Assembly (NCBI GenBank): GCA_964596775.1
Contig: CAZQVN010000004.1
Coordinates: 1 to 64,000 of the forward strand
Direction of reading: 5' to 3'
Length of the DNA: 64,000 nt
Source: CAZQVN01 sp964596775
Lineage (GTDB): Bacteria > Eisenbacteria > RBG-16-71-46 > JABDJR01 > JAWXBZ01
The notes under the pieces were generated by a model, which did not search any database, was not told where the DNA came from, and saw nothing but the letters and a program-made list of their open reading frames with translations. Position numbers and translations under genes: made by a program. This document shows positions 25,201 to 34,200 of the stretch, one piece after another (the stretch's first letter is position 1; each line of letters starts with the position of its first letter).

Positions 25201-25427
25201 CGTGCCCCCTCTTCTGGATCCCGCGCCGTGCGGGGAGAACCGGCTCAACCGTGTCGCCGGGCCGCCGCCCCCACCGCTGATGGACGCATTCTAGGCTGTA
25301 TGGGGCGGGAAAAGCCAACGCGGAGCGCTTTTGAAAATCCTTGGTGATCAGGCAATCGCGGGTGGCACCGGAATCCAAGGACGGCGCGCGCGAATGGCCT
25401 TCGAAAGCCGACCTGCCTTGATTCTGA

Positions 25428-25456
25428 AGTTGCATATTTATGCATCTTTACCTAAA
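25428..25456 (+). promoter_or_regulatory. Promoter and operator of the first VapBC module
   Basis: TTGCAT (25428-25433) and TAAACT (25451-25456) are separated by 17 bp. A perfect palindrome, TGCATA-TT-TATGCA (25429-25442), overlaps the -35 and spacer. Type II antitoxins repress from such palindromes. The predicted start would be only a few bases from ATG 25465, so the message would be leaderless or nearly so. Confidence 0.45.
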
Positions 25457-25464
25457 CTGGGCGA

Positions 25465-25701
25465 ATGAGAACAACATTCGATCTGAACGACGATGTGTTT
25501 CGCCGGTTGAAGAGACGGGCTGCGGACGACAACACCACACTGCGGGCCGTTGTCGAGGCGGCGCTCCGTGCGTATCTCTCCGACAAGAAACCCGGCAGGA
25601 TGCTTCAAAAGAAGCTGCGTTCCGCAAAGGGAAAGCTGCAACCCGGAATCGACCTGGACGATCGAGCCGCGCTGCATGACATCATGGACGGCCTGAAATG
25701 A
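25465..25701 (+). CDS. VapB-like ribbon-helix-helix antitoxin
   Basis: A 78-residue protein with MRTTFDLNDDVFRRLKRRAADDNTTLRAV, the strand-helix-helix N-terminus of RHH antitoxins, where the TTFDL strand would contact DNA. The C-terminal part (LDDRAALHDIMD) is the likely toxin-wrapping tail. It would neutralise the PIN toxin and autorepress through the upstream palindrome. The stop overlaps the toxin start (ATGA), typical of VapBC operons. GC content around this module is lower than in neighbouring genes, consistent with mobility. Confidence 0.85.
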   Translation: MRTTFDLNDDVFRRLKRRAADDNTTLRAVVEAALRAYLSDKKPGRMLQKKLRSAKGKLQPGIDLDDRAALHDIMDGLK

Positions 25702-26219
25702 TCGCGCTCGACACGAACATCCTGGTCTACGCCAGGCAGGCGGAGATGGAGCACCACCGGAAGGCGGAGCGGGTCCTCGACGAGTTTTCCAGAGGCGAAG
25801 AAGCCTGGGCCATTCCCTGGCCCTGCATTTACGAATTTGTCCGCGTTGTCACCCATCCGCGGATTTTCAAGCCGGCGAACGATCTGGAGTCCACTCTTGA
25901 ATTCGTCGAGGTCCTGTTGTCCTGTCCCTCCCTGCACATGCTCGGAGAGGGCCCGGCCCATCTCTCCCATCTCAGGAGAATGGTGTCGGGAGGCCGGGCG
26001 TCGGGCAGCCTGGCCTACGACGCCCACATTGCCGCCCTCGCCGTTGAACACGGGGTCAGCGAACTGTGGACGACGGATCGTGGCTTTGCAAAATTCCCGG
26101 GCCTCCGGGTGCGAAACCCTTTTCTCCCAGGTGGAGTCAGGGAAAAAGCCCGGAAGTACAGAGCACGAACTCAACGGCCCGGTAACCCCGCCGCATCCAC
26201 CGGACGCGGATCATCCTGA
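25698..26219 (+). CDS. VapC-like PIN-domain ribonuclease toxin
   Basis: A 173-residue PIN-domain protein. Acidic metal-binding residues are Asp5 (ALDTN), Glu46 (IYEFV), Asp108 (AYDAHIAAL) and Asp127 (TTDRGF), so the Mg2+-dependent endoribonuclease site looks complete. VapC toxins cleave tRNA or rRNA until neutralised by VapB. The PIN fold ends near residue 145; the remaining basic, Pro/Ser-rich tail is longer than usual. It is translationally coupled to the antitoxin by a 4-bp overlap. Confidence 0.87.
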   Translation: MIALDTNILVYARQAEMEHHRKAERVLDEFSRGEEAWAIPWPCIYEFVRVVTHPRIFKPANDLESTLEFVEVLLSCPSLHMLGEGPAHLSHLRRMVSGGRASGSLAYDAHIAALAVEHGVSELWTTDRGFAKFPGLRVRNPFLPGGVREKARKYRARTQRPGNPAASTGRGSS

Positions 26220-26354
26220 AACTCCCCCTCCCGGCGGGCTTGTTGCACAGTACTCAATTTGTACAACCCCTGTTAACGACAACCCATAAATAGCTTACGA
26301 ATACTCCGGGCGGTCCACTGGCCGTTTTGCGGATTCAGTCCTATATTGTCCATT

Positions 26355-27064
26355 ATGAAAGCTGACCCGCGACCCTTCCTCGCCGGACTCGCTGTCGTTC
26401 CGTTGCTCCTGGCGCTCGGAGTCGATCCCTCGACCGCCGGCACCGGGGACGGCCGCCCGAAGATCCTCGTCCACGTGCAGCCGTCCGTCACGAAGAATAC
26501 CTGCACCGCCGGATCGCTGACCGACTGCTCGCAGGCGGTCACAAAGGGAACGCTCACCCCGCCGGGCGGACCGGGCTACTATTTCCTGTACCTGCTCGCC
26601 GCCCGCGGTGCCATGGCCGGCGTGACCGGCCTGCAGTGCGGCATCTGGTACCAGAACGGCGCCGCCGGGGACGCGGATGACCAGACCGGCATCGACGTCT
26701 TCAGCTGGACGCTCTGCGCCACCCTCGAGTTCGTCACGCCGGGGAACAACGCCTGGCCGAAGCCCGGGGCGGAAACCTGATCACCTGGGACTCCTGCCAG
26801 ACCGGAGACGTCGGAGTGGCCGGCTACTTCTATATGGCCGCGTACTCCCTCGACCTGTTCATGGTCAGGGAGCGGCCAGTGGACTTCTCGGCCAAGGTGG
26901 CGAACTGCATGAACGTCGAGACGAACCTGTCCGAGTCTGATCGCGGCTGGGCCTACTTCAGCGCCGGCAGCGTGGTCAACGGGTGCAACCCGTGTATTCA
27001 GTCTTGTCTTTTCGGCCCGGTCGAGGAGACGAGCTGGAGCCGGATCAAGACGTTCTCCCGCTGA
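26355..27064 (+). pseudogene. Frameshifted single-domain relative of the duplicated-domain secreted protein
   Basis: ATG 26355 begins a signal peptide (PLLLALGVDPSTA) and the first half of the domain found twice in the 524-residue protein: G.GYYFLYLLA, GLQCGIWYQNG, GIDVFSWTLC, then stop at 26778. The second half continues in another frame (VAGYFYMAAYSLDLF, a NC motif, AYFSAGSVVNGCNPC) to 27064. Adding one G to the GGGG run at 26766-26769 restores a 236-residue protein, reading PG-GGNLITWDSC as in the paralogue. It lacks a FlgD-like tail. The shift may be a real mutation or a homopolymer error. Confidence 0.75.
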
Positions 27065-27094
27065 TCGTCCGCCCGGGAACTGGCCAGTCGCCGA

Positions 27095-27928
27095 CTACTC
27101 CCCCTCCTCCTCCGGCAGCAACAACCCGCGATCCCTGAGAATTCGCTCGACGATCGCCCGGGCGCGGGTGCCCCAGGTCCCCTTTCCGGAGATGTTCGCG
27201 GCAAACAGGTACACGCCGTCCGGCCTCGTGACCGTGCCGACGTACCAGCCGAGATCGGGGCCCGCGTCGCCGCCGCGCGCCGAGCCGGTCTTGCCGCGGT
27301 ACACAACGTCCGGCCACTCCTCCTGGACCAGGATCTCCTGGACGATGTTCATGGAGCGCTCCGAAAACGGCAGCGTTCCGTCCATGAGACGGCCGAGGAA
27401 CTCCACCTGTTCGTCCGCCGATATCTTCAGCGACGTCCCCAGCCAGAACGTGGTCAGGCCGTCGGACATGTCCCGGTTGCCGTAGGGGATTTTTTCGAGA
27501 TACGCCTTCATCCGCTCCGGTCCGACGCGCGTCGCCAGCGCCTGGTAGTACCAGACGACGGAATGCTTGATGGCCGAACGGAGCGTGTGATCGCGGTTCA
27601 GTTCCTTCCGGTCCTGCTCCGTGCCGTCCCACTTGATGACATGATCGGCGTCGGGGATGACGCCCGTCTCCAGGCCGATCAGCGAGTTCGGGATCTTGAA
27701 CGTGGAGCAGGGGGAATACGGCTCCGCGCAGCGTTTCGGGTTGTAGCGGATCGTCCTGCCGTCCGGGGTCTTCAAGACGAAGCAGCCGGCGTCCACGTCC
27801 TTGAAGTACGGGGCCAGGCTCGTTTCCTTCGACTCGAAGGTTCTCGTCGGCTGCTCCAGCACGGCGCGCTGCGCGAGGGCCGGCGCGGCCACCGCGAACA
27901 GGACGAGAAACGCAATCACCGGCTTCAT
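27095..27928 (-). CDS. Class D (OXA-type) beta-lactamase
   Basis: A 277-residue periplasmic serine beta-lactamase, closest in layout to OXA enzymes. Signal peptide about 1-19 (FLVLFAVAAPALA). Catalytic motifs are complete: Ser75-T-F-Lys78 (the Lys normally carbamylated), Ser123-V-V125, Tyr149-G-N151, the FWLGTSLKIS region, and Lys213-T-G215. PCSTFKIPNSLIGLETGVI closely follows the OXA-10 pattern. It hydrolyses penicillins; the wider spectrum cannot be read. Its start overlaps the histidine phosphatase stop (ATGA), making it the last gene of a four-gene operon. No mobile element is near, so it looks chromosomal and intrinsic. Confidence 0.93.
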   Translation of the reverse strand: MKPVIAFLVLFAVAAPALAQRAVLEQPTRTFESKETSLAPYFKDVDAGCFVLKTPDGRTIRYNPKRCAEPYSPCSTFKIPNSLIGLETGVIPDADHVIKWDGTEQDRKELNRDHTLRSAIKHSVVWYYQALATRVGPERMKAYLEKIPYGNRDMSDGLTTFWLGTSLKISADEQVEFLGRLMDGTLPFSERSMNIVQEILVQEEWPDVVYRGKTGSARGGDAGPDLGWYVGTVTRPDGVYLFAANISGKGTWGTRARAIVERILRDRGLLLPEEEGE

Positions 27929-28686
27929 GGCGCGGCCTCCGGCACCCGCAGATTGTGATCCTGCGAGTCCGTGCCGCTCTGCAGATTCGGCGGCACATGG
28001 CCGATGTCGCCCACGCCCAGAACCTTCGTGGACCCGTCCGGCCGCACCACGATCCGGGTGATGCTGCAGTGGGCCACCGACATGTTGAGCCAGGCCATCG
28101 TATCCACGCCGAGCGCCTTCGTCACGAAATAGCGGGTGACGTTGCCGTGACAGATCAGCACGTCGGTGCGGTCGCCGTCCGCGGACGGTGTCGTGTACTT
28201 CGCGAACGCGGCGTCGAGCTGTTCGCGGCACTCCCGGAGATCGGTGGAGTCCTCGCGGGCCATGATGTCCTCCCGCCAGGTCGGCGGCGTGCACTCGGAC
28301 AGGAGCGAGTCCTCGAGGAGCGTGAGGCCGGGAAAATCCTGGATCACGATGCGGCCGGTTTCCCGGGCCCGGGTCAGCGAACTCGTGGTGATGGCGTCGA
28401 TCCGGTCCGGCAGCCCGCGAAGCCGGGCCGCCACGATCCGGGCCTGGGCCATGCCGAGCGGCGTCAGCTTCTTGCCGACGTCGTGCGGCAGCGGATCCTC
28501 GTGATCGTACTCGCCGTGTCGGATCAGGTAGAGCGTCCGGGTGCCCGGTTCGGCGGCCGCCGGTCCGGCCGACAGCGCCGGTATGAGCGCGGCGGCGAGC
28601 AGGGCCGCCCGAACCCACCGGCCAGCGGCGAATATCACGGAACCATCACGCCGATTGCGGCGCGAGTCACGAAGATTCTTCATCAT
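27925..28686 (-). CDS. Exported histidine phosphatase (phosphoglycerate-mutase superfamily)
   Basis: A 253-residue branch-1 histidine phosphatase. The catalytic RHG is at 56-58 in LYLIRHGEYDH; TSSLTRARET supplies the phosphate-binding Arg, and LICHGNVTRY the second His. A hydrophobic segment with ALIPALSAGPAAA just before the domain (about 27-46) indicates secretion or membrane anchoring. The layout (H-D-V-G-K-K-LTPLGMAQA) resembles PGAM5-like protein phosphatases. Substrate unknown. It overlaps the MFS stop by 4 bp and the beta-lactamase start by 4 bp. ATG 28683 is an equally possible start. Confidence 0.85.
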   Translation of the reverse strand: MMKNLRDSRRNRRDGSVIFAAGRWVRAALLAAALIPALSAGPAAAEPGTRTLYLIRHGEYDHEDPLPHDVGKKLTPLGMAQARIVAARLRGLPDRIDAITTSSLTRARETGRIVIQDFPGLTLLEDSLLSECTPPTWREDIMAREDSTDLRECREQLDAAFAKYTTPSADGDRTDVLICHGNVTRYFVTKALGVDTMAWLNMSVAHCSITRIVVRPDGSTKVLGVGDIGHVPPNLQSGTDSQDHNLRVPEAAP

Positions 28687-29945
28687 GCCTTCAACTCCTC
28701 CCCGTCCAGGTCGTCCTGTCTCCGATAATTCCGCAGCGCCGGCGTCCGGGCCGCCACCCACCCGGTCATCATAAGGCAGGCCACCCCTCCGGAGATCACG
28801 GAAATCGGCGCGGAAAACATCTGGGCCACCAGGCCGGCTTCCAGTTCCCCGAGCTGCGGGCCGCCCATGAAGAAGATCATGTTGATGCTGGTCATCCGGC
28901 CGCGCAGCCGGTCCGGCGTGCGGAGCTGCCGGATGATGTTCCGGAGCACCGTGCTCACCGTGTCCGCGGCGCCGATCAGGGCCAGGCAGGCCGCGGTCAG
29001 CCAGAACGAGCGCGAGAAACCGAAGATGACCGTGGCCAGGCCGTACAGGGCGATCGAGATGAGCATGGCCCGGCCGCGCCGGTCGATCCAGTCCACCGCG
29101 CGGACCATCACCAGGCCGGTGATCGCCGCGCCGACGGCCGGGGCCGCGTAAAGGATGCCGTAGCCGTGGGCGTCCACCTTCAAGACGTCCTGGGCGAAGA
29201 TCGGCAGCAGCGCCATCGCCGACGCGAACAGCGTGGCGAAGAAGTCGAGCAGCATCGTGGAACGGATCAGCGGGTTCCGGAACACGAACCGGAGGCCGTC
29301 GAGCCCCGCCGCGATCGTGATGTCCTTCGGGTTCCGGTCGTGCCGGTCCGGCACGTCCCTCATCATCACGAGAGCCGCGATGACGGCGAGGAACGACAGC
29401 GCGTTCAGCGCGTAGGCCCAGCCGATGCCGAAGCCGGCGATCACCACGCCGGACATCATCGGGCCGGCCACCGCCGCGAACTGGAACATGATCGTGTTGA
29501 GGCTGATCGCGTTCGGAAAGTCGGCGGCGGGCACCAGGTTCGGAATGAGCGACTGCCGGGCCGGGGCATCGAACGAACTCGCCGCGGCCGACAGCGCCGC
29601 GAGCAGGTAGATGGGCCAGAGCACCGTGATCCCGCGGAACGTGAGCAGCGCCAGGACGCCGGTCAGGAGCGCCAGGATGATCTGCGTGACGAACATCAGC
29701 TTCCGCCGGTTCAGGGCATCCGCGGCCACGCCGGAAATGAGCGAGAAGACGATGATCGGCACGACCTTGACCAGGCCGACGAGGCCGAGCGCCAGCCCCT
29801 TCTGATCCGGCGGCGCCAGCAGCGACACGTGCCAGAGGATCGCCGCGTTCTGCATGTTCGATCCGGAAAAGGACACGAGCTGGCCGAGCCAGATGAGGCG
29901 GAAGTTGCGGTGGCGGAGGGCCTGGACCGGGAACGGGGAACTCAC
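28683..29945 (-). CDS. MFS transporter, EntS-like exporter family
   Basis: A 420-residue inner-membrane major-facilitator protein with 10-12 hydrophobic helices. The start FPVQALRHRNFRLIWLGQLVSFSGS, the helix-2/3 loop ADALNRRKLMF and the DAPARQSLIPNLV segment are characteristic of the MFS_3/EntS-like subfamily that exports siderophores or drugs. GTG 29945 is the start, overlapping the deacetylase stop by 4 bp (GTGA). Position between a deacetylase-like amidohydrolase and a phosphatase/beta-lactamase suggests export of a small molecule handled by this operon, which is inference. Confidence 0.88.
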   Translation of the reverse strand: MSSPFPVQALRHRNFRLIWLGQLVSFSGSNMQNAAILWHVSLLAPPDQKGLALGLVGLVKVVPIIVFSLISGVAADALNRRKLMFVTQIILALLTGVLALLTFRGITVLWPIYLLAALSAAASSFDAPARQSLIPNLVPAADFPNAISLNTIMFQFAAVAGPMMSGVVIAGFGIGWAYALNALSFLAVIAALVMMRDVPDRHDRNPKDITIAAGLDGLRFVFRNPLIRSTMLLDFFATLFASAMALLPIFAQDVLKVDAHGYGILYAAPAVGAAITGLVMVRAVDWIDRRGRAMLISIALYGLATVIFGFSRSFWLTAACLALIGAADTVSTVLRNIIRQLRTPDRLRGRMTSINMIFFMGGPQLGELEAGLVAQMFSAPISVISGGVACLMMTGWVAARTPALRNYRRQDDLDGEELKA

Positions 29946-30940
29946 CGGGGAGGCGGCGCCGCCCCGCCCGGGGAAGGCGGCGGGGTTTGCCCGCCGTCGC
30001 TCTCGCGGACCGATCGCCCGCGGCCGCCGCGCGGATGCTGCTCCAGCGCCTCGCGCGCCGCAACCAGCGTGTTCACGTGGATCGTCACCGTGTCGTCCAC
30101 GTTCACGGCGTAGCCCCCGGCCAGCGTGATCACCGCCGGGATCCCCCGTTCCGCCGCGGCGTCGAGGACGACCCGGTCCCGCGCCTTCAACCCGTCGATC
30201 GTGAGGCGGAGGCCGCCGAGCCGGTCCTCACGGTACGGATCGGCGCCGGCCACGTAGGCCACGAGGTCCGGCTTCACGCTGTCCAGCGCCGGCACGTAGG
30301 CCTTGCGGAGCTTTTCGAGATACTCCGCGTCCTTGACGCCGTCCTCGAGGTGCACGTCGAGGTCCGACGGCGGCTTCACCGCCGGGTAGTTCGCCCACTG
30401 GTGGATCGACATCGTGTACACGGAGTCGTCCCCGGCGAAGATCGCCGCCGTTCCGTTGCCGTGATGGACGTCGCAGTCGATGACCAGCGCCTTCCTTATA
30501 ATGTTGTCGCGGATCAGCACCAGCAGAGCCACCGCCACGTCGTGGATAGCGCAGAACCCCTCGCCATGATCCGGATACGCGTGATGAAACCCGCCGCCGA
30601 TGTTGTAGGCCATGCCGTCCACGAGCGCGTTGCGCGCCGCCAGCAGCGATCCCCCCGCCGCCAGCAGGAACCCCCGGATCATCTCCGGCGAAACGGGGAT
30701 CTCCAGGCGCAGGACGTCGTAGTCGGTCAGCGCGTTGTTCTTCACCCGCCGCACCCACTCCCGGCCGTGAACGAGGTACAGGTCCTCGTCCGCGATGAGT
30801 TCCGGCTTCAGGAAGTCGGCGGGCGCGGCGATCCCGTCCCGGAGCAGCCGCTCGCGGATGAGCCGGTACTTGACCGACGGGAACACGTGATCGCCGAGGT
30901 TCAGGTCGTAGTCGGGGTGATAGATGATCTTGAACGTCAT
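29942..30940 (-). CDS. Histone-deacetylase-like zinc amidohydrolase
   Basis: A 332-residue arginase/deacetylase-fold protein. Diagnostic motifs are GGGFHHAYPDHGEGFCAIHD, with the catalytic His pair, DCDVHHGNGT, with Asp and His zinc ligands, then the GADPYREDRLGGL region with the third Asp ligand, and LAGGYA. Bacterial relatives deacetylate acetylpolyamines, acetoin-linked proteins or other N-acetyl compounds. ATG 30940 is chosen because MTFKIIYHPDYD starts the homology; the longer frame begins upstream without homology. The last 30 residues are Pro/Gly-rich. It is first in the operon with MFS, phosphatase and beta-lactamase. Confidence 0.88.
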   Translation of the reverse strand: MTFKIIYHPDYDLNLGDHVFPSVKYRLIRERLLRDGIAAPADFLKPELIADEDLYLVHGREWVRRVKNNALTDYDVLRLEIPVSPEMIRGFLLAAGGSLLAARNALVDGMAYNIGGGFHHAYPDHGEGFCAIHDVAVALLVLIRDNIIRKALVIDCDVHHGNGTAAIFAGDDSVYTMSIHQWANYPAVKPPSDLDVHLEDGVKDAEYLEKLRKAYVPALDSVKPDLVAYVAGADPYREDRLGGLRLTIDGLKARDRVVLDAAAERGIPAVITLAGGYAVNVDDTVTIHVNTLVAAREALEQHPRGGRGRSVRESDGGQTPPPSPGGAAPPPR

Positions 30941-31025
30941 GCCGGTTGCCCAGGGATCGAGAGTCGTGAAAAGTCGCCCCGCGGAGTGCGCAGAGGGGCA
31001 CGTCGTCTGGCAAGCAGTCAGCATT

Positions 31026-31235
31026 CTACACGCTTCCCCGTCCCCGCGACTCGGGGATCAGCGCGTCGCGGACCTTGACCTCACCGTCGGTCCAGCTTCC
31101 GATTCCCTGAACCAGGTGCTGAGTGATGTTGAGGGAATGGACGTCGCCGAACTGGGGCGGCGCGTCCGCGAACCGCTTGCCCGTCAGCGCGGGGAAGGGG
31201 ACGTACTTCGGGCCGCGGCCGAAGCCGGAGAGGCA
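31026..31235 (-). pseudogene. Possible cytochrome c gene fragment
   Basis: A 69-codon open frame without a start codon reads ALTGKRFADAPPQFGDVHS, then NIT, then GIGSWTDGEV, and ends at TAG 31028. The NIT ... GIGsWTDgE pattern is the one found in c-type cytochromes of the gluconate/alcohol-dehydrogenase type (compare ANLTPD ... GLGSWTEE in the gene at 35895). No CxxCH remains. It fills most of the 305-bp gap between the deacetylase and the 1398-residue gene. Weak evidence. Confidence 0.35.
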
Positions 31236-31245
31236 TCATGAATTT

Positions 31246-34200
31246 CTAGCGCAGAAGTACGAGTTTGTCCACGTGCCGCCACCCTCCGGATTGAAGCCGG
31301 CAGAAGTAGATGCCGGTCCTGGCCCTGACGCCGTTTTCACTGTTTCCATCCCATTTCAGATTGTGGATGCCCGGGGACAGGTCCAGCCGGCGGTCGATGA
31401 GCCGTCGACCCGAGACGTCGAACACCTCGATGGTCACCGGGACGGGGCGATCCGTCTCCACAGCAATGACAACGTCCCGGCGGAATGGATTGGGAGTCAC
31501 GGACAGAACCCGCAACGGCGCGCGGTTCGGGTCACCTCCCGGCACGGCGCCGAGGATTTGATCGAAATGGAAAGCTCCGATATCCGTCGGAGTGTTGTCG
31601 GGGTCGTCGGGTCCCACCCCCGAGTCCACCGCCGGCGACGATACGCTTGCGAGATGGAAATCGAGAGTCCCGGGCGCCGGCGCGACGTAGAGCGGGTTTC
31701 CGGATAGGTTGTGCGAGAACATCGGCTCACCGGGGATTTGGATCGTCGGCGAGAAATTGCCGAGCCCGTTCTGATACCCCAGATTGTAGTCGATGACCGC
31801 CGCGGTATTGACTCCGACGGCGTGAATCCCCCATCCGCTGTTGTTCGACACGATGTTGTTGATCCAGTCGGGTGCGTACGCGCCCGTGCGGCGTCCGTGG
31901 ATCCCGCCGCCGTGCGGGCCGCCGCTCCCCTGCTGATTGCCGTGGATCGTGTTGTTGATGATGTTCACGCCGGAGTCGTCGACGAGGATTCCAGGAGCGA
32001 CGGATACGGTGTCCCCCGTGTCAAGCATCGACTCCGCCCCGGTCGCCCTCTGGTGCAGGAAACAGGTGTCTCCGGGAGCCGTGTTGTAGGCCACGACGTT
32101 TCGCGTCGCGTCGATCCGGCACTTGCGGCCGAACGAAACTCCGCCGCCGACCCACGCGTCGTTTCCGGCAATCAGATTGGAATCGATGTCGCCGACAACG
32201 AAGTTCGGAATGTGAATCCCGCCCCCGCGTGATCCGCAGCTGCGAGCAAGGTTGTCCCGAATGGAGTTCGACGTAATGTCGATCAGCACGCCGTCGGGAA
32301 CATGGATTCCGCCGGCATGGCTCGAGTCCGCTGCATTGGAGTTGACTAGGCAGCCCCGCACCACGACATCCGTCCCGGCTGCGAGATAGATCCCCCCACC
32401 CTCGTAAAGCGCCAGGTTGTTCGAAATGGTGCTGCCCATGACGATCCCGGACCCGCTCGCGGCATCCACGTAACAACCCCCTCCCTTCGCTTCGGAGCGG
32501 TTCCCGTCGATCTGCAGGCTGCTCAGCATGACGGACCGGCTTTCCGAGACGCAGTGGACGCCTCCGCCGGTTCCAAAGGCTCCATTTCCAACGACACTGA
32601 GTCCCGTGGCGGTAAGGTCTTCGGTGCTTTGAAGGTAGGCCCCACCACCCGCCCCACCGGCCGCGTTTCCAAAAAGGCGGATGTCGTACAGCAGGACCGG
32701 CACCGCGCTGTTGAAGTACAGCCCGCCGCCATCCCCCTGGGCGACGTTCAGGTTGAAGTTGTTGTCGTCCAGCACCGGATCACCGTTGGTCACGGACAAA
32801 CCCCCGCCGTTCCCCACCGCCGAATTCAGGTCGATCCGGTTGTTTGAAAGTAAAGGCGAGCATCCGGCCTCGACCCGAACGCCACCCCCGTCTCCCAGCG
32901 CATAGTTGTTGTTGATGAAGTTGCGGATGATCGAGGGAGCGGCGCCGCTTTTCACGACGACGCCCGTGTTGCCCAGGATGATCTGGAACCCGGTCAGGAT
33001 CGTCTCCGCACCCGTCCCGTCGAACGTGACCGAGGGATTCACGGGCATGAAGTCTCCGCCGCCCTGGATGGTCGTTTCGCCCAGATCCTGAGTACGGCTC
33101 GTCACGGTGATCCCGGAAACGCCTGCGCCGAACAGCAGATTCTCCAGGTAGGTGCCCGGGGCAACGGAAACGCACACGCCGGGCCGTGACGCGTTGATCG
33201 CAGCCTGGATCGAGGCGTAAGTCTCCGGCACGAGGTGTTTCACGATTGTGTAGGTGAACGGAATCGTGTCCTGGAACGGGCCGACCGTCACGGTCACCGT
33301 GACCGGTATCGTCACGGCGCCGGCGCAGTCGGCACCGGGCGGATGCCACGGCAGGACGACGCGCAACGAGTCCTCGTTCGCGGAACTCCAGACGACCGTC
33401 GCCGGCCGGCCACCGAAATCGACGCCGACTGCGGGCCCGAGCAGCGTTCCGACCAGAAGTACCGTATCCGGAGTGCCGCCGGCAAAGGCGGTGGTGATCC
33501 CGCTTGACGGAACAATGGTGTTCACTTCCAGCGTCGGCGGATTACCGGCGGTCAGGTAAACGCTGCGGATGGTTGGGAGCGCCTGTGGGCTCGTCTGCGA
33601 TATGACGACCGACGCATGGTGCAGGCCTTCGGGGAGGGAATTCGCGGCCGCGGACACATGAACCGAGACGAATGCCGTGTCGCCGGCCATTACGATTCCT
33701 GAGGTGTCACCCATGACCGTAACCCACGGATCGGTGGTTGAAACGTCGAAACTGATTGGTGAGGCGCTCGACGTCGTAATCCAGTAAGACCTGGTGGCCG
33801 GTGCGAACGGCCCCCCCACCGGACCGGATGAAAGGAAATCGCCGGCCTCGGCCTGGAGCGCGGAGGGGGGAACGACATCCACATCAAGAACGAAGTACCT
33901 GGCCAAACCTGTCGGCCCCTGGTTCGGCACCGGGTTCGTCTGCTGAACATCCAGGGGAGTTATGTATCGACCGGGCGTGAGGGCCGCGGCACTTCCCGTC
34001 AGGACGGCGGTCACCTGGGCCATACCCCCGGCCGGCAGGCGTCCGGTCAGGCTGCCCGTAAGGTTCAGCCAGGGGCTGGATTCGCTGATGGCATAGGATG
34101 TCGAATCCGTGCCGTTGTTTGTGATCGTGTAGTTGGCCGACGGTGGAGTGAACGGCCCCCCGGCATAACCCTGGCTGAAGACGGAGTCGACGGGAGTCAC

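Noticed and set aside
27095..27928. Acquired, mobile antibiotic-resistance gene
   Set aside because: The OXA-type gene is embedded in a four-gene overlapping operon with neighbours of similar composition and no integron or insertion sequence.
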